Assembly: GCA_002083435.1 (NCBI GenBank)
Contig: LWDJ01000023.1
Coordinates: forward strand, 1 to 64,000
Reading direction: 5' to 3'
Length of the DNA: 64,000 nucleotides
Source of the DNA: Proteobacteria bacterium SG_bin6
GTDB taxonomy: Bacteria > Pseudomonadota > Alphaproteobacteria > Sphingomonadales > Sphingomonadaceae
Shown here in pieces: positions 42,427 to 50,527 of the stretch; the first letter of the stretch is position 1, and every line of letters starts with the position of its first letter. Under the pieces are notes generated by a model. The model ran no database searches. It saw only the letters and a program-made list of their open reading frames with translations, and was not told where the DNA came from. The translations under genes were made by a program, and so were the position numbers.

Positions 42427-43371
42427 ATGCGCCTGCCGCTATTTGCCGCGCTGCTGACCCTCGCCACGCCCGCGCTGGCGCAGGACCGCGAGGTGAGCAT
42501 CCCCGGTCCACAGGGTGCGCTCCACGGCGCGTTGCTCGCGCCGAAGCAGGCGAAGGCGGTGGTGGTGATCATCCCCGGCTCCGGCCCTACCGATCGTGAC
42601 GGCAACAATCCGCTGGGGGTGCGCGCGCAGAATCTGAAACTGCTCGCGGAGGGGCTGGCGCAACAGGGCGTCGCCAGCATCCGCATCGACAAGCGCGGGC
42701 TGTTCTCCAGCGCCGCCGCGATCGCCAACGCCAATGCGGTGACGATCGCCGATTACGCCGCCGACGCGCGCGCCTGGGCGGCGTTCGCGGCGAAGGAAGC
42801 GGGCCTGCCCTGCGCCTGGCTGGTCGGGCATAGCGAGGGTGGGCTGGTCGCGCTCGCCGCCGGCAACGCGCCGACGATCTGCGGCCAGGTGCTGGTGAGC
42901 TCGCTCGGCCGGCCCTATGGCGAGGTGATCAGGGCGCAGATTCACGCCAACCCGGCCAACGCCGCGATCCTCGCCGATGCCGACCGGGCGCTCGACGCGC
43001 TCCAGGCCGGCAAGACGATCGACGTCAGGGGCTTCCACCCCGCGCTCCAGCAACTGTTCAACCCCGCGGTCCAGCCCTTCCTGATCGACGCTTTCCGCCA
43101 GAACCCGCGCGAGCTGGCCGCCGCGCTGAAAGGTCGGGTGATGATCGTCCAGGGCCAGGCCGATCTCCAGGTAACCCAGGCCGATGCCGCCGCGCTGAAG
43201 GGCGGCGCGCCCTTCGCCGAACTGCTGCTGGTGCCGGGCGTCAACCATGTGCTGAAGCATGTCGATGGCACCCCAGGCGACAATCTCGCCAGCTATGCCA
43301 TCCCCGATCGCCCGATCGCGCGCGAAGTGGTGGACGGGATCGCGAGCTTCGTCACCACCAAGCCCCAATGA
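42427..43371 (+). CDS. secreted alpha/beta hydrolase
   Basis: A 314-residue serine hydrolase with a signal peptide (MRLPLFAALLTLATPALAQ). The oxyanion segment is VVIIPGSGPTDRDGNN, the nucleophile elbow is GHSEGG near residue 140 and the catalytic His is in VPGVNHVLKH near 280. It resembles the YqiA/serine aminopeptidase S33-type group that is often exported. AAAGGA precedes ATG 42427, which is why the shorter start is preferred over 42388. The substrate is unknown. Confidence 0.9.
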   Translation: MRLPLFAALLTLATPALAQDREVSIPGPQGALHGALLAPKQAKAVVVIIPGSGPTDRDGNNPLGVRAQNLKLLAEGLAQQGVASIRIDKRGLFSSAAAIANANAVTIADYAADARAWAAFAAKEAGLPCAWLVGHSEGGLVALAAGNAPTICGQVLVSSLGRPYGEVIRAQIHANPANAAILADADRALDALQAGKTIDVRGFHPALQQLFNPAVQPFLIDAFRQNPRELAAALKGRVMIVQGQADLQVTQADAAALKGGAPFAELLLVPGVNHVLKHVDGTPGDNLASYAIPDRPIAREVVDGIASFVTTKPQ

Positions 43372-43419
43372 AAACGCGGTAGATCGCTTCTTAACCATCG
43401 CCGGTTAAGTGCATGGGCC

Positions 43420-44043
43420 ATGGCACGGTCCTGCGATCTATGCGGAGATACGCTCAGCCGCGCGGGGGTCGCCCGCTGCATGGTCCCGCATTGCCCCGCA
43501 AAACAGGAACGCGGTGGCGCGCGCGTGCTGGGGCTGTTGGTTCCCGCGCTGCTGCTCGCGGCAAGCGTCGTCGGCGTGGCGGCGCTGATCGTCCAAGCCC
43601 AACGGCCGAGCGAATCGACGAGCCCGTTCGCGCCGAGCCCGGGCAATGGCTTCGCCGCGCTCGACACCGGCCATGGCGCGGTCGATGCCCCGAGCAGCGG
43701 CGCGGCGCCGGTCGCGAGCGGCGGGATCGACGCGATCGTGGTGCCGGCGGGATTGCTCGGCCCGGCCGACCCGCGCGCCGCGCGGAAGGTGCAGAATTTT
43801 TCCTGCGATAGCGCCACGGCAAGCCCCGCCCGCCAGCTGGTGTGCAACCATTGGGAGCTGGCGACGGTCGACTATAATCTGGCGCTCGCTTATCGCCACG
43901 CGCTCGCCGCTGTGCCCAATCCGGCCGCGCTGCGCCGCGAACAGCGCGGCTGGCTCCAGGCGCTCGACCGCCAGCGCGAGGCGACGCGGATTCTCCAGCA
44001 TTATCAGGCGCGGCTCGAACGGCTGAGCAAGCCCGCCGCCTGA
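43420..44043 (+). CDS. membrane protein with N-terminal Cys cluster and LprI-like C-terminal domain
   Basis: A 207-residue protein with three parts. The N-terminus has a zinc-ribbon-like CDLCGDTLSRAGVARC and PHCPAK. A single transmembrane helix follows (about 36-60). The C-terminal third (about 125-200) has FSCDSATASPARQLVCNH and DYNLALAYRHALA, then RREQRGWLQALDRQRE, typical of the LprI/DUF1311 domain linked to lysozyme inhibition. The first part would sit in the cytoplasm and the last in the periplasm. This fusion layout is unusual. No operon partner is evident. Confidence 0.8.
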   Translation: MARSCDLCGDTLSRAGVARCMVPHCPAKQERGGARVLGLLVPALLLAASVVGVAALIVQAQRPSESTSPFAPSPGNGFAALDTGHGAVDAPSSGAAPVASGGIDAIVVPAGLLGPADPRAARKVQNFSCDSATASPARQLVCNHWELATVDYNLALAYRHALAAVPNPAALRREQRGWLQALDRQREATRILQHYQARLERLSKPAA

Positions 44044-44087
44044 CCCCCCTCTCGACGGCTGGCCCCGCGCGCGGCTAGAGCACCGCC

Positions 44088-46136
44088 ATGCAGCCCCCCG
44101 TCGCCCCGCGCCGCCCGCAGACCGCAACCCATCACGGCATCACTCTCGAAGACCCCTATGCCTGGCTGAAGGACCCCGGCTATCCCGAGGTGAAGGACGC
44201 CGAAATCCTGGGCTATCTGGAGGCCGAGAACGCCTATTTCGAAGCCGCGATGGCGCCCCACCGGCCGCTGATCGACCGGCTTTATGAAGAGCTGAAGGGG
44301 CGCATCAAGGAAGACGACGCCTCGGTGCCGCAAAAGGATGGCGACTGGCTTTATTGGACCGCGTTCGAAACCGGCGGCCAATATCGCAAATGGTGGCGCA
44401 AGCCGGTGGCGGGCGGCGCCGACCAGCTGATCCTCGACGAACCCGCGCTGGCGGAAGGCAAGGAATATTTCCGCCTGGGTGCTTTGGCGGTGAGCAACAA
44501 TGGCCGCTGGCTCGCTTTCGCGATCGACGACAATGGCTCCGAACGCTTCGAGCTGCGGGTGAAGGATCTGGCGACGGGCGAGCATCTGCCCGACGTGATC
44601 CCCGGCATCCTCTCCGAAATCATCTGGACCGCCGACGATGCCGGCTTCCTCTACGGCCTCGCCAACGCGCAGTGGCGCACCGACAATGCCCGCTTCCACC
44701 GGCTGGGCGACGATCCGGCGAACGATGTCGAGCTGTTCAAGGAAGCCGATGAGGGGTTCCGCGTCGGCGTCGGCGAGACGAGCGACCGGCGATGGCTGGT
44801 CGTCTCGACCGGCGATCATGTGACCAGCGAGGTCTATCTCCTCCCGGCGGGCGATCCGCTCGCGCCGCTGAAGCTCGTCTCGGCGCGGCAGCCGGGGCGC
44901 GAATATGATGTCGATGCGCGCGAAGGCACGCTGTTCATCCACACCAACGACACCCACCCCAATTTCCGCCTCTGCACCGCGAGCATCGCCGCGCCGGACA
45001 TTTGGGAGGAGCGGATCGCGCCTTCCGACCAATTCTACATGACCGGGGTGACGATCTTCCGCGATTTCTTCGTGGTGGAGGGCCGCGAGGACGGGCTCGA
45101 TCAGATCGAGCTCCACCGCTACGAAGGGGGCGCCGCCAAGCGGATCGCTTTCCCCGAGGCGAGCTATGTCGCCGGGCTGGGCGACAATCCCGAATATGCG
45201 ACGGACGTGCTGCGCATCGGCTATGAATCGATGGTCACGCCCGGCACCGTCTATGATTACCACGTCGCCGACGACCGGCTTCAGGTGCTGAAGGTCCAGG
45301 AAATCCCCTCGGGCTATGATGCCGCGAAATACGCGACCGAGCGGCTGAAGATCCGCGCGCGCGACGGGACGATGGTGCCGGTGTCGATCGTCTATCCGCA
45401 GGGCTTCCCGCGCGATGGCTCGCGCCCGCTCTATCTCTATGCGTACGGCGCCTATGGCTATGCGGTGCCGCCGGGCTTTTCGACCGGGCGGCTGTCGCTG
45501 CTCGATCGCGGCTTCGCCTTCGCGATCGCGCATATCCGCGGTGGCGACGATCTCGGCCAGCAATGGTATCTCGACGGCAAGCTGGAGAAGCGCACCAACA
45601 GCTTCAACGATTTCGTCGATGTGGCGAAGGCGCTGATCGAGGGCGGCTGGACCAGCGCCGGCCGCATCGCGATCGCCGGACGCTCGGCGGGGGGCGAGCT
45701 GATGGGGGCGGTGGTCAACAGCGATCCCGAGCTGTGGGGCGCGGTGATCGCCGATGTGCCGTTCGTCGATGTGCTGAACACCATGCTCGACGCCGAACTG
45801 CCGCTGACCCCCGGCGAATGGCCCGAATGGGGCAACCCGATCGAGGACAAGGCCGCGTTCGAGCTGATCCGATCGTACAGCCCCTATGACAATGTGGCGG
45901 CCAAGGCCTATCCGCCCTTGTTCATCTCGGGCGGCCTGAACGACCCCCGCGTGACCTATTGGGAACCCGCCAAATGGGCGGCCAAGCTGCGCGCGACCAA
46001 GACCGACGCCAATCTGCTGCTGCTGAAGACCAATATGGGCGCCGGGCATGGCGGCAAATCGGGCCGGTTCGAGAGTTTGCGCGAACTCGCCGAGGAGCAC
46101 GCCTTCGTGCTGTGGCAGCTGGGGGTGGCAGCGTGA
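44088..46136 (+). CDS. ptrB: oligopeptidase B (prolyl oligopeptidase family, S9)
   Basis: A 682-residue cytoplasmic peptidase cleaving short peptides after Arg or Lys. The N-terminal DPYAWLKDPGYPEV begins the family. A seven-bladed propeller (about 70-400) gates the hydrolase domain. The catalytic Ser is in GRSAGGELMGA near 530, Asp in SGGLNDPRVTYWEP near 615 and His in MGAGHGGKSGRF near 650. It is followed after 40 bases by a thioesterase in the same direction, separated by an inverted repeat. Confidence 0.93.
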   Translation: MQPPVAPRRPQTATHHGITLEDPYAWLKDPGYPEVKDAEILGYLEAENAYFEAAMAPHRPLIDRLYEELKGRIKEDDASVPQKDGDWLYWTAFETGGQYRKWWRKPVAGGADQLILDEPALAEGKEYFRLGALAVSNNGRWLAFAIDDNGSERFELRVKDLATGEHLPDVIPGILSEIIWTADDAGFLYGLANAQWRTDNARFHRLGDDPANDVELFKEADEGFRVGVGETSDRRWLVVSTGDHVTSEVYLLPAGDPLAPLKLVSARQPGREYDVDAREGTLFIHTNDTHPNFRLCTASIAAPDIWEERIAPSDQFYMTGVTIFRDFFVVEGREDGLDQIELHRYEGGAAKRIAFPEASYVAGLGDNPEYATDVLRIGYESMVTPGTVYDYHVADDRLQVLKVQEIPSGYDAAKYATERLKIRARDGTMVPVSIVYPQGFPRDGSRPLYLYAYGAYGYAVPPGFSTGRLSLLDRGFAFAIAHIRGGDDLGQQWYLDGKLEKRTNSFNDFVDVAKALIEGGWTSAGRIAIAGRSAGGELMGAVVNSDPELWGAVIADVPFVDVLNTMLDAELPLTPGEWPEWGNPIEDKAAFELIRSYSPYDNVAAKAYPPLFISGGLNDPRVTYWEPAKWAAKLRATKTDANLLLLKTNMGAGHGGKSGRFESLRELAEEHAFVLWQLGVAA

Positions 46137-46148
46137 GGCGCGGCAAAG

Positions 46149-46173
46149 CCCTCTCCCCTTCAGGGGAGAGGGG
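46149..46173. repeat. inverted repeat overlapping the ribosome binding site of the thioesterase gene
   Basis: CCCTCTCCCC (46149-46158) pairs with GGGGAGAGGGG (46163-46173) around a TTCA loop. The right arm supplies the only purine-rich Shine-Dalgarno-like sequence before ATG 46177. It belongs to the same repeat family as other elements in the window. Confidence 0.8.
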
Positions 46174-46176
46174 TTG

Positions 46177-46566
46177 ATGTTCACCCACCCCTTCACCGCC
46201 ACCCCCGCCGACATCGACGAGCTTGGCCATGTCAACAACGCGGTCTGGGTGCGCTGGATTCAGGCGATCGCGGTCGCGCACTGGGCGCATCTCGCGACGC
46301 CCGAGGAGCAGGCGGCGTTCTTCTGGGTGATCACCCGGCACGAGATCGACTATCGCGGCAATATGCGCGCCGGCGAGACCGCGACCGGCGAAACCTGGGT
46401 CGCCGATCCGCCCAAGGGCGCGCGCTTCGATCGCCATGTCCGCTTCGTGGACGCGGGCGGCAAGGAACTGGTGCGCGCCGTCACCACCTGGGCGATGATC
46501 GAACGCGCGAGCGGCCGGCCGATGCGGGTGCCGGCCGAACTCGCCGCCCGGTTCCTTTCGGCATGA
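46177..46566 (+). CDS. acyl-CoA thioesterase, hot-dog fold (4HBT/FatA-like)
   Basis: A 129-residue thioesterase. The active-site region is TPADIDELGHVNNAVWVRWIQ at residues 8-28, with the Asp and HVNN typical of 4-hydroxybenzoyl-CoA and YbgC/FatA-like thioesterases. The substrate is an acyl-CoA or acyl-ACP of unknown type. The start ATG 46177 sits four bases after a GGGGAGAGGGG arm of a hairpin, which may limit translation. Its stop overlaps the PmtA-like methyltransferase start, suggesting joint expression. Confidence 0.92.
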   Translation: MFTHPFTATPADIDELGHVNNAVWVRWIQAIAVAHWAHLATPEEQAAFFWVITRHEIDYRGNMRAGETATGETWVADPPKGARFDRHVRFVDAGGKELVRAVTTWAMIERASGRPMRVPAELAARFLSA

Positions 46567-47114
46567 GCCTGAAGTTCCTCGGCCAGTTCCTGCGTCACCC
46601 GCGATCGACCGGGGCGGTGTGGCCGTCCTCCCCCGCGCTTGCCCGCGCGATGGCGGCGGCGGTGCCGAGGGCGGCGCGGCTGATCGTGGAATATGGCCCG
46701 GGCACCGGCGTGTTCACCGCCGCGCTGCGCCGCGCGCATCCCCAGGCGCGGCTGATCGCGATCGAGTATAACCCCGCCTTCCACGCCGCGCTCGCCGCGC
46801 GCTTCGCGGGTGATCCGCTGGCGGAGCCGGTGCTGGGATCGGCGGCGGACGTGGCCGCGATCCTCGCCGCGCGCGGGCTGGGCGCGCCGGAGGCGATCGT
46901 CTCGGGCCTGCCCTTCACCTCGCTGCCCGCCGCGCTCGGCGAGACGATCCTGGCGGAGACCGCGCGGCTGCTGGGTGCCGAGGGGCGCTTCGTGCTGTTC
47001 CAATATTCACGCGCGCGGATCGGGCTCATCAGCCGCCATTTCGCGCGGATCGAGGCGCGGCGGGTATGGGCGAACCTGCCACCCGCCTGGGTGCTGGGGT
47101 GCGATAATCGCTGA
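46563..47114 (+). CDS. class I SAM-dependent methyltransferase, PmtA-like phospholipid N-methyltransferase
   Basis: A 183-residue methyltransferase with the PmtA-like start FLRHPRSTGAVWPSSPALAR. The SAM motif I is VEYGPGTGVFTAAL near residue 43. ARLIAIEYNPAFHAAL and AIVSGLPFTSLP follow. Relatives make phosphatidylcholine by methylating phosphatidylethanolamine, but the rRNA-dimethylase-like superfamily is broad and the substrate is inferred. ATG 46563 overlaps the thioesterase stop. A three-hairpin repeat array follows downstream. Confidence 0.85.
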   Translation: MSLKFLGQFLRHPRSTGAVWPSSPALARAMAAAVPRAARLIVEYGPGTGVFTAALRRAHPQARLIAIEYNPAFHAALAARFAGDPLAEPVLGSAADVAAILAARGLGAPEAIVSGLPFTSLPAALGETILAETARLLGAEGRFVLFQYSRARIGLISRHFARIEARRVWANLPPAWVLGCDNR

Positions 47115-47130
47115 GCGGGGCTCCCCGCTT

Positions 47131-47268
47131 CCACCCACCCCAACCCCTCCCTGCCAGGGAGGGGCTAGCCAAGCCTTATGTCGCGTCCCCCCTCCCTGAA
47201 AGGGAGGGGCTAACCGAGCCTTATGGCGCGTCTCCCCTCCCTGAAAGGGAGGGGCCGGGGGTGGGTCC
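47131..47268. repeat. array of three hairpins in a partly tandem repeat
   Basis: Three CCCTCCCT...AGGGAGGG hairpins lie at about 47145-47163, 47191-47208 and 47235-47252. The units are joined by near-identical spacers GGGGCTAGCCAAGCCTTATG and GGGGCTAACCGAGCCTTATG, giving a repeat period of about 45 bases. The array is flanked by CCACCCACCCCAACCCC on the left and GGGGGTGGGT on the right, which are mutually complementary. It separates the PmtA-like gene from the convergent purK gene. Confidence 0.88.
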
Positions 47269-47284
47269 GTTCGGGGAGCAGCCC

Positions 47285-48358
47285 CTACCGCTCCAGCCGC
47301 GTCACATGGCCCATCTTGCGCCCGGCGCGGCGGCTCTTGCCGTAGAGGTGGAGATGGGTGTCGTGCGCGCCGAGCGCGCCGCGCCAATCGCCCAGATCGC
47401 CGATCAGATTCTCCATCACCACCCGGCTGGCGGTGAGCCCGGTATCGCCGAGCGGCAGGCCGCAGATCGCGCGGATATGGTTTTCGAACTGCGAGGTGCG
47501 CGCGCCCTCGATCGTCCAATGCCCCGAATTATGGACGCGCGGCGCCATTTCGTTGAACACCGGCCCGTCCGCCCCGGCGAAATATTCGCACGCGAGCACG
47601 CCGACATAATCGAGCCGGTCGGCGATCCGCCCGGTCAGCGCCGCCGCCTCGGTCCACAAAGCCGCGACTTGCGGAGGGGCGGGCAAGGTCGAGCGCTTCA
47701 GGATGCCCTGCTCATGCTCGTTATGCGGCGGGGCGTAGCTCACCATCGCGCCATCGGCGCCGCGCGCGAGCAGGATCGAGAATTCGTGCGCGAAATCGAC
47801 GAGCCCCTCGACGATCGCCGCGCGCCCGCCGACCGCGGCCCAGGCATCCGCCGCCGCGCCCGGATCGGCGATACGCACCTGGCCCTTGCCGTCATAGCCA
47901 AGCGTCAGCGTCTTGAGGATCGCCGGCGTCCCGATCGCGGCGAGCGCGGCTTCCAGCTCGGCAAGGCTCTCAACCCGCCGCCACGGCGCGGTGCGCCCGC
48001 CGAGCCCGGCGACGAAGCGCTTCTCGTTCGCCCGGTCCTGCGCGACACCGAGCGCGCCGGGATTGGGATGCACCGGCACCTTGGTCGCGAGGTAACTGAC
48101 GGGCGCGAGGGCGATATTCTCGAACTCGTAGGTCACCACGTCGCACGAGGCGGCGAAATCATCGAGCACGATATGGTTATGGTAATCGGCGCGGATGAAG
48201 CTGGAGGCGGTCTGCGCCGCGACGCTCTCCTCATCGGGCGCCAGCACCAAGGTTCGGTAGCCGAGCTGCGCGGCGGCGGCCGCCAGCATCCGCCCGAGCT
48301 GGCCGCCGCCCAGGATGCCGATGGTGGCGCCGGGCTCCAGCAGCGCGCGGTCAGGCAT
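47285..48358 (-). CDS. purK: N5-carboxyaminoimidazole ribonucleotide synthase
   Basis: An ATP-grasp enzyme of purine synthesis that carboxylates AIR to N5-CAIR. It has 357 residues. The N-terminal TIGILGGGQLGRMLAAAAAQ is diagnostic. EFENIALAPVSYLA, AILKTLTLGYDGKGQ and the metal-binding NEMAPRVHNSGHWTIEG complete the pattern. It overlaps the end of purE by eight bases, and the two are co-transcribed. Confidence 0.97.
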   Translation of the reverse strand: MPDRALLEPGATIGILGGGQLGRMLAAAAAQLGYRTLVLAPDEESVAAQTASSFIRADYHNHIVLDDFAASCDVVTYEFENIALAPVSYLATKVPVHPNPGALGVAQDRANEKRFVAGLGGRTAPWRRVESLAELEAALAAIGTPAILKTLTLGYDGKGQVRIADPGAAADAWAAVGGRAAIVEGLVDFAHEFSILLARGADGAMVSYAPPHNEHEQGILKRSTLPAPPQVAALWTEAAALTGRIADRLDYVGVLACEYFAGADGPVFNEMAPRVHNSGHWTIEGARTSQFENHIRAICGLPLGDTGLTASRVVMENLIGDLGDWRGALGAHDTHLHLYGKSRRAGRKMGHVTRLER

Positions 48359-48830
48359 CGGGCGCCTCGGCCACGCTCTCGGTCTGCGCCGCGCGCCATG
48401 CCGCGAGCCGTTCGCCGAGCGCGGCGTCGTTCAGCGCCAGGATCGCGGCGGCGAGCAAAGCCGCGTTCTTCGCCCCCGCCACCCCGATCGCCAGCGTGCC
48501 GACCGGAATCCCGGCGGGCATCTGCACGATCGAGAGCAGGCTATCGAGCCCGTTCAGGCTTTTCGATTGCACCGGCACGCCCAGCACCGGCAGCGCCGTC
48601 ATCGCCGCCGCCATGCCGGGCAGATGCGCCGCCCCGCCCGCGCCGGCGATGATCACCTTCAGCCCGCGCCCCGCCGCGCTTTTGGCATAGTCATAGAGCC
48701 GATCCGGGGTGCGGTGCGCCGAGACGACGCGGCGCTCATGCGCCACCCCCAGCGTATCGAGCAGATCGGCGGCGTGGCGCATCGTCTCCCAATCAGAGGT
48801 GCTGCCCATGATGATGCCGACCAACGCCAT
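48351..48830 (-). CDS. purE: N5-carboxyaminoimidazole ribonucleotide mutase
   Basis: Converts N5-CAIR to CAIR in purine synthesis, directly after PurK. It has 159 residues. The substrate-binding GIIMGSTSDWETM and VVSAHRTPDRLYDYA are present, as is AGAGGAAHLPGMAA with the catalytic loop. It is the first gene of the purEK operon. The short interval 48831-48929 to the divergent sigma factor gene must contain the promoters of both. Confidence 0.97.
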   Translation of the reverse strand: MALVGIIMGSTSDWETMRHAADLLDTLGVAHERRVVSAHRTPDRLYDYAKSAAGRGLKVIIAGAGGAAHLPGMAAAMTALPVLGVPVQSKSLNGLDSLLSIVQMPAGIPVGTLAIGVAGAKNAALLAAAILALNDAALGERLAAWRAAQTESVAEAPDA

Positions 48831-48929
48831 GCTCGCCCCCGCTGCGGGAAGCCCCGCCCCTTAGCGACCGGGACGGCGGCGGGCAAGGCGGGGCTCGCCA
48901 GCGGCGGGCGGGTGCGTTAGCTTGCGGCC

Positions 48930-49472
48930 ATGTCCTTGCCCGACAGCCAATCCCCGGCCGCCGACGAGCGCGCGGGCCTGGGCGATTTCGCCCGCCGCTT
49001 CGCCGGGCCGCTGCGACGCTTCTTCGCGCGCCGGCTGGGCAACGAGGCCGATGTCGCCGATCTGGTGCAGGACGTGTTCGAGCGGCTGAGCCGGCTCGAC
49101 GATCCGGGCGCGATCCAGCGCGCCGAAAGCTTCGTGTTCGTCACCGCCGCCAATGTGCTGAAGGACCATGCCCGGCGCGGCCGGGTGCGCGGCGCGGGGC
49201 AGCACGAACCGATCGAGCCCCATGCCGAGACACTTCCCGGTTCGGAGATTCCGCCCGACCGCGTCTTGGCGAGCAGGAAGATCGCGGCGCAACTGCACGC
49301 GGCGCTGCTCGAACTGCCCGAGCGCAGCCGCGATGTGATCGTGCTGCGCCTGTTGGAGGGTTGGAAGATGGCCGATGTCGCCGCCGCGCTCGGCATTTCG
49401 ACCCGGGCGGCGGAAAAGCACCAGGCGCGTGCGCTCGCTCATCTCGCCGAGCGGTTGCGGGGTTGGCGATGA
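48930..49472 (+). CDS. FecI-like ECF RNA polymerase sigma factor
   Basis: A 180-residue extracytoplasmic-function sigma factor. Region 2 is DLVQDVFERLSRLDD near residue 45, and region 4 is LPERSRDVIVLRLLEGW followed by KMADVAAALGISTRAAEKHQ near 130-160. It is the first gene of a FecI-FecR-TonB receptor unit. In such units the receptor signals through FecR to release the sigma factor. ATGA overlap with the next gene shows coupling. The expected target promoter is upstream of the receptor gene. Confidence 0.93.
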   Translation: MSLPDSQSPAADERAGLGDFARRFAGPLRRFFARRLGNEADVADLVQDVFERLSRLDDPGAIQRAESFVFVTAANVLKDHARRGRVRGAGQHEPIEPHAETLPGSEIPPDRVLASRKIAAQLHAALLELPERSRDVIVLRLLEGWKMADVAAALGISTRAAEKHQARALAHLAERLRGWR

Positions 49473-50440
49473 GCGAGCGGCGGGGGATCGAGGCGGCAAG
49501 CTGGGCGGCGCGGCGCGCCGAGCCCGATGCCGGCGCCGAGGCGGAGCGCCGCTTCGCGCGGTGGCACGCCGATCCGCTCAACGCCGACGCTTATGACGCG
49601 GCGGCGGCGACCCTGGCGTTGACACGCGATCTTGCCGACAGCGCCGAACTCCAGGCGCTGCGGCGGGCGACCCTTAGCCGCGTCGCCCGGCGCGGGGTGC
49701 GGCGCGCGGCGTTCGCGCCCCGGCTCGCGGCGGCAGCGGCGGCGCTGCTCGTCGTCGCGCTGCCGCTCGGCCTCGTGGTCCGCGCGCCGATGGCGGCGGC
49801 GACCGAATATCGCACCGATCGCGGCCAGAAGCTTGACGTGACGCTCGAGGATGGCTCGCGGGTGACGCTCGATACCGACAGCCGGGTGCGCCTCGCCTAC
49901 ACGGCGCGCGAGCGGCGGCTGGTGCTGCTCGCGGGGCAGGCGCGGTTCGAGGTCGCCAAGCATCAGCCGCGCCCCTTCATCGTCGAGGCGGGCGAGCAGC
50001 AGGTGACGGCGCACGGCACCGAATTCGACGTGCGGCTCGATCCGGCGCAGACCCGCGTCGCGCTGATCGAGGGGCGGGTGACGGTCGCGGGCCGGGCGGG
50101 CGCCCCCGTCGCGATGCGCCCGGGCGATCTGCTCGTGGCGGGCGCGCGCGGGATGAAGGTGCAGCGCGATCCGCGCGCGGTGGAGGCGCTCACCAGCTGG
50201 AACGAGGGGCTGGTGATCGCGCAGGACGAACCGCTTGCGACCGTCGCCGCCGAGATGAGCCGCTATGCCCGCCGCCCGATCCGGGTGGAGGGCGCCGCCG
50301 CGCGAATCCGGGTGAGCGGCGCCTTCCGCGCGGGCGCGACCGAGAGTTTCGCCGAGGCGCTCGCGCTCGGCTTCCCGGTGCGCGCCGAACGCGGCGCCGA
50401 TGGCGCGATCGTGCTGGTTCCGGCGGCGCCAAAAAAATAA
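49469..50440 (+). CDS. FecR-family anti-sigma factor
   Basis: A 323-residue inner-membrane regulator. The N-terminal DUF4880-like region is ASWAARRAEPDAGAEAERRF, with the DPLNADAYD block. A transmembrane helix lies at about 90-108, and the periplasmic FecR domain (about 120-220) has RGQKLDVTLEDGSRVTLDTD and VTAHGTEFDVRL. A C-terminal STN-like segment (about 245-320) contacts the receptor. It receives the signal from the TonB receptor and controls the adjacent sigma factor. Confidence 0.93.
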   Translation: MSERRGIEAASWAARRAEPDAGAEAERRFARWHADPLNADAYDAAAATLALTRDLADSAELQALRRATLSRVARRGVRRAAFAPRLAAAAAALLVVALPLGLVVRAPMAAATEYRTDRGQKLDVTLEDGSRVTLDTDSRVRLAYTARERRLVLLAGQARFEVAKHQPRPFIVEAGEQQVTAHGTEFDVRLDPAQTRVALIEGRVTVAGRAGAPVAMRPGDLLVAGARGMKVQRDPRAVEALTSWNEGLVIAQDEPLATVAAEMSRYARRPIRVEGAAARIRVSGAFRAGATESFAEALALGFPVRAERGADGAIVLVPAAPKK

Positions 50441-50527
50441 CCATTCCTGGTTCGGGTTTCCCCGCTCGCTGCGTTTTACCCGGTGAGCGCCCCGATTGAG
50501 GGCGCCCTGACGCAGGGAGATGGATCG

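Noticed and set aside
44004..46238. A 744-codon minus-strand frame opposite the oligopeptidase gene
   Set aside because: It is the shadow of an intact S9 peptidase; translation lacks any family features and has no ribosome binding site.
47131..47268. CRISPR array
   Set aside because: The repeating parts are palindromic hairpins with similar spacers of the same family, only three units, and no cas genes are present.
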